A stretch of DNA of 64,000 nt from the NCBI GenBank assembly GCA_029856125.1, contig JAHQWJ010000141.1, positions 1 through 64,000 of the forward strand, given 5' to 3'. Positions within the stretch are counted from its first letter, which is position 1. The number at the start of each line of letters is the position of its first letter. Source of the stretch: Promethearchaeia archaeon. GTDB lineage: Archaea; Asgardarchaeota; Lokiarchaeia; Sigyniarchaeales; SOKP01. Below, one piece after another: positions 44,681 to 52,517 of the stretch. The notes beneath the pieces are model-generated. The model saw nothing but the letters and a program-made list of their open reading frames with translations, had not been told where the DNA came from and made no database searches. The translations under genes were made by a program, and so were the position numbers.

Positions 44681-45031
44681 TAAAAAAAATTTGTTGAATA
44701 GAATAAGATTTTCGAGATTAAAGAGGTAAATTTTTTTTAATAAGAAAAATTAGATTAGTTACTTCTATTTTACTAAGGCCCGGTTCGTATAGACGAGTCT
44801 CGAAATTTTTTCGTGATTCGGTAAAATGGTTAGTATTGGGGACTATACTTAAGTATTCTTCAATCTCAATCTTTAAGCTGAAGATTAATGAAATTCTCTA
44901 AATTATAAAACTTATTTTTCTCTTAGTTTTTTAATCAAGTGATTTAAATCCTCCTCTTCTTAATTTTATTTTTCCCTTTAAATAGATTGTGTTTATATTG
45001 TTTTTAAAGGATGATAAAAATGTGATCGGTA
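44631..45031. other. sdaA-HNH intergenic region holding a disrupted tRNA-like 5' copy
   Basis: A 401-bp gap. After the direct repeat ending near 44680, it holds a second match: 44777-44792 repeats the first 16 nt of the tRNA-like locus (46851-46866). About 34 nt of unrelated sequence follow, then TGGTTAGTATTGGG, which resumes the tRNA-like D-arm region. Weak similarity persists to about 44905. No 3' acceptor half or T-arm is present, so this is a broken copy. The remainder is AT-rich with no gene seen. Confidence 0.7.
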
Positions 45032-46780
45032 ATGAACTTTAACTCACCCAAGTCGGAACCTAATAAAACATTTAAAAAAGTTGATACTAAGAAAGTTGAA
45101 AAAACCGAAATCGCTTCAAAACCAGGCCAGAAGCTGAGCGACAAACCAAAGAACAAAATAGAACGCCCCAAGATAGATTTACAAAAAGAACCAAGAAATA
45201 AAATTCAACGCGAAAAAATTAGCCTACTAACTCCATCAAAAAATAAGATAGAACGCCCCAAACTCGATCTAAAAACACCATCCAGAAATAAAATACAACA
45301 TCCAAAATATGACACAAAAGCTCCACCGAGACATAAAATTGAACCCCGAAGGATTAATCTTATGAAAGAACCAAAGTATAAAATACAACATCAAGAATTT
45401 AATACTAAAAAGCTTAACACAGATAAAATTCAAGTGAAACCCAGTCATAAAATAAGAAGTGAAGAGATTGGTGATAATTTAATAATTAAATCATTCCCTA
45501 AAAATACTAGAAATATTATTAGTGAAAATATCTATAAAACTTTTGAGGAAAGAAAAGCTACTTCAAATTCTAAAATAGTAGATACACTAATTAAAGATTT
45601 AGGTGATATTAAATCACAACCGAAGTGGATAAATAGATTACCAAAAGATGAATTGAAAGAATTGAGGAATTATATTGTTAATAATAAGATAGATAGTCGA
45701 TTTGAAGGTAGCTTGTCAAATTATTTTGCTGATCTTACTGATTTAGTAGAAGACATAAAAATTTTAAATAATAGAAATCAAGCCGTTAACTTTTCAGAAC
45801 TCAGTCGTAATTTAATCAAGCAAAATAGAGGATTGAATTTAACAAAAAGAGGTTTAGAAGAAGCTATTTCTGGAATTTATAACCATTTTAAGAATGTTTT
45901 TGATGATTTCAAACTTGAACGTGTAAAAAAAAAGTCTATATTAGGGACGGAATCAGAAAAGGAGTCAATACGATGCTTAAGGAAAGAATATAAATTATTA
46001 ATTGAAATGAATGATGGTAGTTATGGGGGAAAATGTTCAAATCCTAGTTGCAACACTGATTTTAAGCGATTACCTGCTTTTGATTTCCATCATGAAGAAA
46101 AAAAAATAAAAACTACTACTTGGAATGAGATCATGCATAAAAAATATGATGAAATAAAAAATACTTTAGAATCTCAAAAAGTAAAACCTATTTGTAAAAA
46201 TTGTCACTTACCTGAAAATGCTAAAATTTTCAATGATTTTAAAGAGACTATCTTGAAGAAAGATTTATTTACCTATTCAAGTCACGATATTGATAAATTT
46301 TTAAATTTAAAAGTAAATAAGTTTGTTAAAGAAAATAATACAAATTATACGGCTGCTTCGCTAAAAATTGAGGTAAAGAGATGGATTAAAAAAAGAGCCG
46401 TAATTGAACAAGTTTTTAATGGAATGTGTATCTCATGTGCAGAAAAACGACTTCCATCTTTACAAATGCACCATACTAATCAAGATCTTAAAGTTCATAG
46501 ATGGGGTGATATTTCTCGTAAATGGAATATTAAAGAATTAATCAATGATTTTGTAATTGAAGAAGAATGCGTTTGCTTATGTGGAAATTGTCACGCTATG
46601 TTAAATACAATAAACTTTGAAAAAAATGTTGGAAAAGTGCTTGGAGAAAAATATGTTCTAGAAGTTAAAGCAGATTATAATAAGATTAAAGGGGCAATCA
46701 TGAAAAATTCAAGCAGAATTAAAAAAATCAAAAAAAGTATAATTAAATTAAATGTTAAGGACCATCTTAATGAAGAATAG
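45032..46780 (+). CDS. double-HNH-type protein with N-terminal Lys-rich 15-residue repeats
   Basis: A 582-residue protein. Residues 40-129 are six 15-residue repeats of the form xNKIxxxKxxxxxPx, a basic, low-complexity DNA-binding-like region. Two zinc-type HNH modules follow: residues ~335-400 with CSNPSCNTDF, FDFHHEEKKIKTTTW and PICKNCH; and ~470-540 with CISCAEKRLP, LQMHHTNQDLKVHRW and CLCGNCH. HNH endonucleases cut DNA in mobile introns, phage and defence systems. The last ~39 residues are encoded by the right copy of the direct repeat. It is probably the only gene of a small mobile unit. No integrase or reverse transcriptase was found. Confidence 0.8.
   Translation: MNFNSPKSEPNKTFKKVDTKKVEKTEIASKPGQKLSDKPKNKIERPKIDLQKEPRNKIQREKISLLTPSKNKIERPKLDLKTPSRNKIQHPKYDTKAPPRHKIEPRRINLMKEPKYKIQHQEFNTKKLNTDKIQVKPSHKIRSEEIGDNLIIKSFPKNTRNIISENIYKTFEERKATSNSKIVDTLIKDLGDIKSQPKWINRLPKDELKELRNYIVNNKIDSRFEGSLSNYFADLTDLVEDIKILNNRNQAVNFSELSRNLIKQNRGLNLTKRGLEEAISGIYNHFKNVFDDFKLERVKKKSILGTESEKESIRCLRKEYKLLIEMNDGSYGGKCSNPSCNTDFKRLPAFDFHHEEKKIKTTTWNEIMHKKYDEIKNTLESQKVKPICKNCHLPENAKIFNDFKETILKKDLFTYSSHDIDKFLNLKVNKFVKENNTNYTAASLKIEVKRWIKKRAVIEQVFNGMCISCAEKRLPSLQMHHTNQDLKVHRWGDISRKWNIKELINDFVIEEECVCLCGNCHAMLNTINFEKNVGKVLGEKYVLEVKADYNKIKGAIMKNSSRIKKIKKSIIKLNVKDHLNEE
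45149..45418 (+). repeat. six tandem 45-bp units (15-residue protein repeats)
   Basis: Six in-frame 45-bp units within the HNH gene, each encoding a variant of xNKIxxxKxxxxxPx with Lys/Arg and Pro spaced regularly. DNA similarity between units is moderate (recurring ATAAAATA and ACGCCCCAA), so the repeat has diverged while the protein pattern has been kept. Confidence 0.85.
46661..46775 (+). repeat. right copy of the ~113-bp direct repeat (HNH 3' end)
   Basis: Partner of 44568-44680. Here the frame stays open without the sdaA stop and encodes EVKADYNKIKGAI onward to the HNH protein end. Separation between copies is about 2.09 kb, which defines the duplicated unit. Confidence 0.85.
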
Positions 46781-47133
46781 CATTATTTGTTTTTTTCGAA
46801 CATTCATAAAATTTTTTTAGTGGGTAGTATTATATCATATATACTTCTATGGCCCGGTTCGTATAGTGGTTAGTGGTAAGATTTTAATCTATCCAACTAA
46901 TATTGGGTACAAACTTAGTATTTCTTACTAAATTCTCCTATGTGAATCCCTAGAAGTGTAAGAATATTCTTATGGCTGGGGAAAGGCGAGTTCAATTCTC
47001 GCATCGGGCCCTCTTATATTTCATAAGTTCAATTTGTATGCCTTAGGGCGCCTTATTTTACAATATAAACAATAAATTAATATCTTTTAGTGAATTTTAC
47101 TCTGCAATTAAAAATAGATTATAGGCTTAGACT
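46781..47133. other. HNH-to-47134 intergenic region holding the tRNA-like locus
   Basis: A 353-bp gap. 46851-47010 is the interrupted tRNA-like gene. A palindromic TAAGAATATTCTTA lies at 46959-46972, inside its long insert, and the hairpin TATCCAA/TTGGGTA (46890-46910) lies in another part. The remaining sequence is AT-rich and I see nothing in it. Confidence 0.6.
46851..47010 (+). tRNA. interrupted tRNA-like gene, possibly intron-containing tRNA-His
   Basis: The ends are tRNA-like: acceptor strand GCCCGGT (46852-46858) pairs with ATCGGGC (47003-47009), and a T-arm GCGAG-TTCAATT-CTCGC (46986-47002) precedes it. The 5' part TCGTATAGTGGTTAGT matches the usual position 8-22 region of eukaryotic tRNA-His, and G46851/C47010 could be the G-1:C73 pair of tRNA-His. 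But the locus is 160 nt, so ~85 nt must be introns or inserted sequence. I could not place the anticodon stem with certainty; a GTG occurs at 46942-46944 in ATGTGAATCCC. It may be functional with several introns, or decayed after the nearby duplication. Confidence 0.45.
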
Positions 47134-47586
47134 ATGGTTGATTTAGATCCAGAGAAACTTAGAAACATACCAGGATGGGAAAATGCTCCAATTCATATAT
47201 GTATGGGTGCTGATTGTCGAGGTCTAACTTTTTGTTGTAAACCAGGGTATTCTCTTACTTTTGGTTTTAAATGTAGTCGGGATGAAGCTTTAAACGATTT
47301 AGAACTAAGTCCAGAAGATTTTATTAAAATTAAAGAAGATTTTTCGAGAGCAAACGATTGGGACTCCGATCTCGTATGTTTTGGATCAATTTCGTATTGT
47401 TGCATGAGGAAAGGAGGATGTTCAAGGAGAGATCCTGCGCTACAAATGAGATACCCAGATAAAACCAGAGAAGAATTTATGAAAATATATTACGAAAAAA
47501 AGAAAGAGTTAGCTCAGATAATCTTAGAATTCGTAAACAACAACGGAAATAAAGAAAAAGTTGAGCCGTATTTAGATTTATTCTAA
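47134..47586 (+). CDS. Cys-rich methanogenesis-marker-9-like small protein
   Basis: A 150-residue protein with ICMGADCRGLTFCCKPGYSLTFGFKC and later SYCCMRKGGCSRRDP. The RGLTFCC core resembles the Cys-rich segment of methanogenesis marker protein 9, as I recall it, in a much shorter protein. Eight or more Cys suggest a metal or Fe-S site. Function is unknown. It stands between the tRNA-like locus and a DHH phosphoesterase gene 61 bp downstream. Confidence 0.6.
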   Translation: MVDLDPEKLRNIPGWENAPIHICMGADCRGLTFCCKPGYSLTFGFKCSRDEALNDLELSPEDFIKIKEDFSRANDWDSDLVCFGSISYCCMRKGGCSRRDPALQMRYPDKTREEFMKIYYEKKKELAQIILEFVNNNGNKEKVEPYLDLF

Positions 47587-47647
47587 TATTATATTTCAAA
47601 AAACAGAAATACTCTTCTGCTTTAATTAATTTTAAGAGGGATTTAAC

Positions 47648-48604
47648 TTGAAAATGATTGTATCAATTACTCACGAACACGATCTCGATGGAATTGGCTC
47701 ACAAGCAATAATTAAACGTCATCTTGATCTTTCGTCAGTAGTCCTAAAAAAGAAAGTAATCTATGAGTTTGCTACTTATGTCGATTTCGTTGAAAAAATT
47801 CGAGTAATTTTGGATACAGATAAAATTCCTTCAAAGTTAATAATCTCTGATATAGGTTTTAATGACTCTTTTGAAGAATTATTTGCATATTTTGAGACTG
47901 CAATAACGCGAGGATGCAAAATATTGTGGTTCGATCATCACATCGTCGATGATTTGATAAAAGAAAGATTGAGAAACTTAATTGATACATATGTAAATGA
48001 CCCCGAAAGATGTGCGGCGGAAATAGTTAAAGATTTTTATTTACCGGGTGATGACATTTCGAATAACATCGCTAAATTTGCCAGAGATACAGATTTCAGA
48101 ACTGAATTATTCGAGGTAGCTTCAGATTTGCAATCAATTATAAGTTTTAATAGAGGAGCTCATAACGATCACAATAAACACAGAATAGTCAAATTATTAT
48201 CCAAGGGTGATTTTGAAAATGAATGGTTTAGTTCCCAATTAGAATCCTTAAAACAATGGCTCGAAGAGGAGTCAGTGTTTGCCTTAGAACACGCAATAAC
48301 TATTTCTCTAGAATCATTTGGAGATGTCGTTATCTCTTGGGCTAAGTTAGGGGGGGGTAAAATTACGAAGGTAGTAAGGCAGAAATTTCCTCGTGCGAAA
48401 GCCTTTATCGGTATCGACTCAAGGCATAACGAGATTATAATTCACAGCAATTTCCTTAATTGTCGAGAGTTTGCTAAGGCATTTGAAGGAGGAGGTCATA
48501 AAGAAAGAGCAGGTTTTAAATACTCGCATATTTTCGATAATCCTAATGTACTATCTCAATCTTTTATTAGAGACATAAAAAAGAGAATTAGTAAATTTAG
48601 CTAG
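47648..48604 (+). CDS. DHH-family phosphoesterase-like protein
   Basis: A 318-residue (or 316 from the ATG at 47654) DHH-DHHA1 protein. Metal-binding motifs are HEHDLDGIGSQA (DxDG), LIISDIGFND, WFDHHIVDD (DHH) and the C-terminal GGGHKERAGFKY (DHHA1). Members hydrolyse pApA/c-di-AMP, nanoRNA or act as RecJ-like nucleases. The first histidine of the classical motif is replaced here (HEHDLDG rather than HxDxDG), which is common in the NrnA-like group. A TTG at 47648 and an ATG at 47654 are both possible starts behind GAGGGA. Confidence 0.8.
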   Translation: MKMIVSITHEHDLDGIGSQAIIKRHLDLSSVVLKKKVIYEFATYVDFVEKIRVILDTDKIPSKLIISDIGFNDSFEELFAYFETAITRGCKILWFDHHIVDDLIKERLRNLIDTYVNDPERCAAEIVKDFYLPGDDISNNIAKFARDTDFRTELFEVASDLQSIISFNRGAHNDHNKHRIVKLLSKGDFENEWFSSQLESLKQWLEEESVFALEHAITISLESFGDVVISWAKLGGGKITKVVRQKFPRAKAFIGIDSRHNEIIIHSNFLNCREFAKAFEGGGHKERAGFKYSHIFDNPNVLSQSFIRDIKKRISKFS

Positions 48605-48665
48605 TAAATGTTAAACGTAATATTTAGAGCTAGTTTAAAGTAATATGATACGATATACAAAAGTG

Positions 48666-48685
48666 CGTGAAATTGGCGTTTCACG
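48666..48685 (+). terminator. candidate hairpin terminator
   Basis: CGTGAAA-TTGGCG-TTTCACG forms a perfect 7-bp stem with a 6-nt loop. A T-rich run follows at 48693-48715. It sits between two convergent genes (DHH protein ending at 48604, small protein ending at 48737). Archaeal termination is mainly driven by the T run, so the hairpin may be incidental. Confidence 0.35.
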
Positions 48686-48736
48686 AACAAATATTTTTAT
48701 TTTTTATTTTAAAGTAATTGAAAATGGAAAAAACCA

Positions 48737-49147
48737 CTAAAGATCAGAGCTATACTTTTTTGCGAGATCCTGGGCCCAATTTTTTCCTCCCATAATGTCA
48801 TCTACTGATTTTGTGAAATTAGTTTCTAAAACATCAAAAATATTATCCCAAAGTAATGATTTCGCCTTCTTACCACTCTTTTCATATTCGATTTTAAGTA
48901 CTTTTCCTTCAGAGGTGTCTTCAATAATCTGAAATCTTCCTTTAAATTGCTTACCTGAAGTAATTTCAAATATGTTAGATGCTATATCTTCAACAGTTGA
49001 TTGTTTTCCAATAAATTTGAATAACATTTTCCCTCTTAAAGCATTAAGATATGTCTCAACTGATTGTTTTGTAGTATCTTTGATAAAATCAAGCCCCCAA
49101 TCTGGATGGCATTTTATAGTTTTTGGCATAATATTATTTAAACCCAT
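48737..49147 (-). CDS. small partner protein sharing the C-terminal domain of the SIR2-TPR protein
   Basis: A 136-residue protein encoded 40 bp after the SIR2-TPR gene on the same strand. Nearly its whole length aligns with residues ~620-722 of that protein: IKCHP with IICHP, a helix (SVETYLNALRG / IFVENFFNGFRD), NIFEITSGKQFKGRFQIIED with NLLSISSGSSYKATFQIIEK, and LLWDNIFDVLE with VIWEGMIQEF. I do not recognise this domain. Standing alone it could bind the SIR2-TPR protein or compete for the same ligand, as an inhibitor or sensor. The start could be the first ATG or the one at 49127-49129. Confidence 0.7.
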   Translation of the reverse strand: MGLNNIMPKTIKCHPDWGLDFIKDTTKQSVETYLNALRGKMLFKFIGKQSTVEDIASNIFEITSGKQFKGRFQIIEDTSEGKVLKIEYEKSGKKAKSLLWDNIFDVLETNFTKSVDDIMGGKNWAQDLAKKYSSDL

Positions 49148-49187
49148 ATGCTTTTAAAGATTTTCACATAATTGAGTATTTTATGAT

Positions 49188-51356
49188 TTATTTTGGTCCT
49201 GGTTTTGAGAGTCTTTTTCTAAATTCTTGAATCATACCTTCCCATATAACCCTAGCCGTTTCACTATGCTCTTCCCATTCAATTAGAATTTCTTTATTTT
49301 TATCTTTCTCTATAATTTGAAATGTTGCTTTATAAGAGGAACCAGATGATATACTCAATAAATTCGGCTCTAATTCATCACAAATGGTTTCAATTCTTTG
49401 CCAATTGAAATGATCTCTAAATCCATTAAAGAAGTTTTCGACAAAAATTTTGATATAATTCTTTATATAAATAGTCTTCCATCTTTTAGGGTGGCAAATT
49501 ATAACATCTTTTATTTTTCTAATTTCTTGGTATGATTCTGTTTCACTTTCCATACCCTGTTTTACCGATTCTTGCTCACTATTCTTTCTGATGTATTTTA
49601 AAATTATATCTTTAGATTTTACATCTCCTATCTGTTCGGCTATTCTAAGTGCCTCATTGAATAGTTTTATGGCTTCTTGATAGTTTCCCTGAGATTGCCT
49701 TATTGTACCGATATTATGAAGACATAATAAATTCAAACTCTTATCTCCCAATTGTTCAGATATCTTTAGTGCTTCTTCATGTCGTTTCAAGGCTTCTGAA
49801 TAATTTCTTTGATTAGCATAAACTAGTCCACTATTGTTTAATATACTACTTTTAAAGCGTATATTACCTAATTGATCAGCAATCTTTAGCGCTTCTTCGT
49901 AATATTTCAAAGACTCAGAAAAACGCTCCTGTATTCGGTATATTGATCCAACATTATTAAGGTTTATTGCAGTTCCATTTAGGTTCCCATATTGTCTATG
50001 AATCTTAGCTGCTTCCTTATAAAGATTTATAGCTCCGGGGTAATCGTTTTTACTTACATAAACATCACCCATATTATTATAAATACTAGATATTAGTTTT
50101 AAACCTACGTCCCCTCCTAAATCTACAGCAATCTTTTTTGCCTCTTCAAATTTTTTTAAAGCATCTGTATATTTTCTTTGTTTATTAAAAATTTGTCCAG
50201 TATTATTGAGGATGATTGCTTTCCACATAGTATCTCCTGTATCATCAGCAACTTGCTTAAGCTTTTTGAGACACCTCAATGCATTATCATACATATCTTT
50301 ATCGATATAAATTTTATAGGGTATCTGATATTTTATTATGTCATTTACTTCCGGATAGATGCTATTAAGATAATCTTTAGGTTGTAAGGAAAAATTTTCT
50401 GAACTTAAGTCCGGTTTAGAATCTATTAATCCTTCTGCCATTTTCTTTGTATTTACATTTAAAAGGTATACATGATCCGCATTTTTCATTTGCCAAATTT
50501 CAAAAAGTATCTGAACAACTTTTCTTAAATTCAGGTCCAAATTGTTTAATGATTGAGGTGTGTGGTCATCAATCTCAAATATTTGCTCTTTTCCTATTTC
50601 AATGTCGTGCGAATAATTTATCCAAATCACATTTTGTATTTGTTTTAAAATTTTTAAGGTAGGTACAATATCAAAATCGTCGCTTCCAGAATAACCTATA
50701 ATAGCTAATGACCGTTCTTTTGTGATGTTCTCAAATAAAGGTTGTTTAAATGATTCTAGCTGAAATACATTTTCTCCTTCTTTGTTTGACCCGAATGCTT
50801 GAATTGTAGCAATTAACGAATCTTTTGTGTCTTTTTGTGTAATTATATTCTTAGGCGAGCCATGTACTTTATAAACAGTTTTTTTTCCTTGATTTAATTG
50901 TTCATATGGGTCAGCAAATACTTCAAAATCCTCTTTGGTTATTACTGGAATAATTTCCTCAATAGGAACTCCTGATTGATTTAATGCATATTCAATCAAA
51001 TGATCAAAATTAGTAGTCATCACAAAATGCCCTTTTTTTATCATTTCAGCTAAGAAAAAATGCTGGATATTTGGTTTATCGCATATACCGTAGTAATCAA
51101 TAAGCACAAGTTTTTCATCTAATGAGTCTCGAAAAATCTCAACTAGGGTTTCAAATCGCACTTCTCCCAATTTTATTAGCTCTAAAATACCTTCACTCTC
51201 TGATTTATCACATGCATGGTCAATAATGGCTTCCATCATCGCATAACCTGCGGGAAGGCAAGAGGGGCTATTAATAGAACATCCAGCACCTACTAGAAAA
51301 GTGAACTTCCCATTAGTATTAAAAATATCAGTTATCTTAAGATTTGTTAGCTCCAT
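49188..51356 (-). CDS. SIR2-TPR protein, candidate NAD-depleting defence effector
   Basis: A 722-residue protein from the ATG at 51354-51356 (a TTG lies four codons upstream). Residues ~15-260 are a SIR2-type domain: LVGAGCS near 21-27, the catalytic TTNFDHLIE near 115, KVHGS with its histidine near 168 and GYSGSDDFDI near 220. Residues ~345-600 hold six TPR repeats (e.g. DYPGAINLYKEAAKIHRQYG, NYSEALKRHEEALKISEQLG). Residues ~620-722 carry the domain shared with the small neighbour. SIR2 domains fused to TPR or other sensors (ThsA/DSR/SIR2-type) degrade NAD+ during phage infection. The genes form a two-gene operon. Role in archaeal defence is inference. Confidence 0.82.
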   Translation of the reverse strand: MELTNLKITDIFNTNGKFTFLVGAGCSINSPSCLPAGYAMMEAIIDHACDKSESEGILELIKLGEVRFETLVEIFRDSLDEKLVLIDYYGICDKPNIQHFFLAEMIKKGHFVMTTNFDHLIEYALNQSGVPIEEIIPVITKEDFEVFADPYEQLNQGKKTVYKVHGSPKNIITQKDTKDSLIATIQAFGSNKEGENVFQLESFKQPLFENITKERSLAIIGYSGSDDFDIVPTLKILKQIQNVIWINYSHDIEIGKEQIFEIDDHTPQSLNNLDLNLRKVVQILFEIWQMKNADHVYLLNVNTKKMAEGLIDSKPDLSSENFSLQPKDYLNSIYPEVNDIIKYQIPYKIYIDKDMYDNALRCLKKLKQVADDTGDTMWKAIILNNTGQIFNKQRKYTDALKKFEEAKKIAVDLGGDVGLKLISSIYNNMGDVYVSKNDYPGAINLYKEAAKIHRQYGNLNGTAINLNNVGSIYRIQERFSESLKYYEEALKIADQLGNIRFKSSILNNSGLVYANQRNYSEALKRHEEALKISEQLGDKSLNLLCLHNIGTIRQSQGNYQEAIKLFNEALRIAEQIGDVKSKDIILKYIRKNSEQESVKQGMESETESYQEIRKIKDVIICHPKRWKTIYIKNYIKIFVENFFNGFRDHFNWQRIETICDELEPNLLSISSGSSYKATFQIIEKDKNKEILIEWEEHSETARVIWEGMIQEFRKRLSKPGPK

Positions 51357-51480
51357 ACTAATTCTCAATATATGATATTTTTGACTAATTTTATATTTCC
51401 CGCATTTACCGGATCACATTTTTAGAATAACTGAAAAATTAGGATATAGCAAGATACATATATTAGCAATCTATCCATGA

Positions 51481-51672
51481 TAACCTTTTCAGGATCTATT
51501 TGTTAGATGCTATGTTAGAAGGAATATTTGATATTCAGATTTTTTAGTCTATATCAATAGATTTTCCTTTATCTTTAATCTTTTTCAACCTAACTTCTAG
51601 AATCCCATTAGTGTAGCGCGCTTTTGCGTAATCTTGATTAATTGCCGCTGGTAAATCGATTTCTTTAAAATA
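51481..51672 (-). pseudogene. truncated copy of the hsp20 3' end (192 bp)
   Basis: Aligns base for base with 57070-57261 over the same 192-bp length, including ~63 bp of sequence beyond the stop. The coding part (51544-51672) gives the last 43 codons of Hsp20, ending GKSIDI, with a few substitutions and no start codon. It is a fragment left by duplication. It is not expected to be expressed. Confidence 0.85.
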
Positions 51673-51688
51673 GACTAGAATGACACGA

Positions 51689-51712
51689 CTCACAGAAAAA
51701 GCAATTTTAAAG
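51689..51712 (-). repeat. 24-bp fragment repeating the end of the ParB-fold-like gene (copy 1)
   Basis: Identical by eye to 52494-52517 across 24 bp. It lies just 17 bp after the hsp20 fragment. The 14-bp GAATTGAAGAGCTC that follows directly in copy 2 lies ~114 bp further on here (51827-51840). Confidence 0.75.
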
Positions 51713-51839
51713 CTAGTGCGTTAATTAACATAAAATCAAAAGGATGAGAATGATATTATGTAAGAGGATTTATTTCATATATCAACTACATTATAGTTTT
51801 TGTTTTTATTGTAAAAAACATTAATTGAATTGAAGAGCT

Positions 51840-51856
51840 CTTCGTGTTTCACGAAG
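51840..51856. repeat. perfect short inverted repeat
   Basis: CTTCGTG and CACGAAG pair perfectly around a TTT loop. It directly follows the GAATTGAAGAGCTC repeat. A similar TTTCACG arm occurs in the hairpin at 48666-48685. Function unknown. Confidence 0.4.
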
Positions 51857-52043
51857 ACAAAATATAATTAAGCTACCCCAAAATTTGATCAACAATTAAA
51901 CATGATGATAGAAACTTTCCTTCTAAAGGATATTCTCATTAAAAAAACAACAAACAATAAAAAAGAAATAAAAAAAATCATTACTCGATAAGTTAGAAAA
52001 TAAGTTTTTGGTTGTAACCAAAACTTAGAAAAAATAAAATTAA

Positions 52044-52184
52044 TTATCTTCTATGCTTTTTATAACAATCTCGACAATAAACAGGTCTGCCTTCCTTAGG
52101 CTCAAATGGAACTTCGCACTCGTTTCCGCAGTCGGCACATGTAGCTTTGTGCATCGTTCTATCGCCATAATTTCTATTAGACAT
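52044..52184 (-). CDS. 46-residue CxxC-x17-CxxC zinc protein
   Basis: A short gene not found by standard length cutoffs. ATG at 52182-52184, TAA at 52044-52046. The protein carries CADC and CRDC separated by exactly 17 residues (ending in GRPVYCRDCY) plus ECEVPFEPK, the hallmarks of a small zinc-binding family found in bacteria and archaea. It is very basic at the C-terminus (YKKHRR). Likely role is binding nucleic acid or a partner protein through one zinc. It lies alone in a region of broken repeats. Confidence 0.8.
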   Translation of the reverse strand: MSNRNYGDRTMHKATCADCGNECEVPFEPKEGRPVYCRDCYKKHRR

Positions 52185-52493
52185 TTACTTTCACCAAATT
52201 TTAATCTTATACTTGAAACTATAAATATCTCTGTTCAAGCATGTAATGTATATTTTTAAAATTGATAAACCTTGGTATTATGAAAAATGCACTTCAAAAT
52301 TCCGTCAGTAAATATCTTGGTTATTCTTAGTATAAGAGGGTTAAATTGAGGTATTTTAAGAGAAAAAAGTGAATCGGTTAAAATTATAGGGAGATTGGGC
52401 TTTTTTCCTATGTGTTATATTATGTTTATTATACTTTCCTAGGTATAAATTTCTACTTATTTTTGCGAATATTCTAAATAAATTCTTGAAATG
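52185..52493. other. gap without identified genes
   Basis: A 309-bp AT-rich stretch between the zinc-finger gene and the end of the ParB-fold-like gene. I found no open frame worth listing, no repeat other than the boundary repeat at 52494, and no RNA structure. Confidence 0.5.
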
Positions 52494-52517
52494 CTCACAG
52501 AAAAAGCAATTTTAAAG
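52494..52517 (-). repeat. 24-bp repeat at the 3' end of the ParB-fold-like gene (copy 2)
   Basis: Partner of 51689-51712. It includes the stop codon of the gene that ends at 52495. The adjacent 52517-52530 also repeats 51827-51840, so this locus is the intact parent and the left locus is a broken copy. Confidence 0.75.

Larger units (their letters stand above)
51357..52043. other. intergenic region with a decayed hsp20 tail and junction repeats
   Basis: This 687-bp stretch holds no intact gene. 51481-51672 duplicates the 3' end and flank of hsp20 (57070-57261). 51689-51712 and 51827-51840 repeat the 3' end of the ParB-fold-like gene (52494-52530), separated here by a ~114-bp unrelated insert. 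A perfect hairpin CTTCGTG-TTT-CACGAAG lies at 51840-51856. The rest is AT-rich and without recognisable features. Its mosaic look suggests past recombination. Confidence 0.75.

Noticed and set aside
44777..44905. second intact tRNA gene upstream of the HNH gene
   Set aside because: It has only the 5' part, interrupted by ~34 nt, with no T-arm or 3' acceptor strand.
45149..45418. CRISPR array
   Set aside because: The repeats are in frame inside a protein gene, have no spacers and vary in sequence.
48737..49147. truncated pseudogene of the SIR2-TPR C-terminus
   Set aside because: It has its own ATG start, a complete frame and substantial divergence from the SIR2 copy, so it is more likely a separate functional gene.
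52053..52259. plus-strand open frame at the zinc-finger locus
   Set aside because: It is antisense to the CxxC-x17-CxxC gene, which has the clear family signature.
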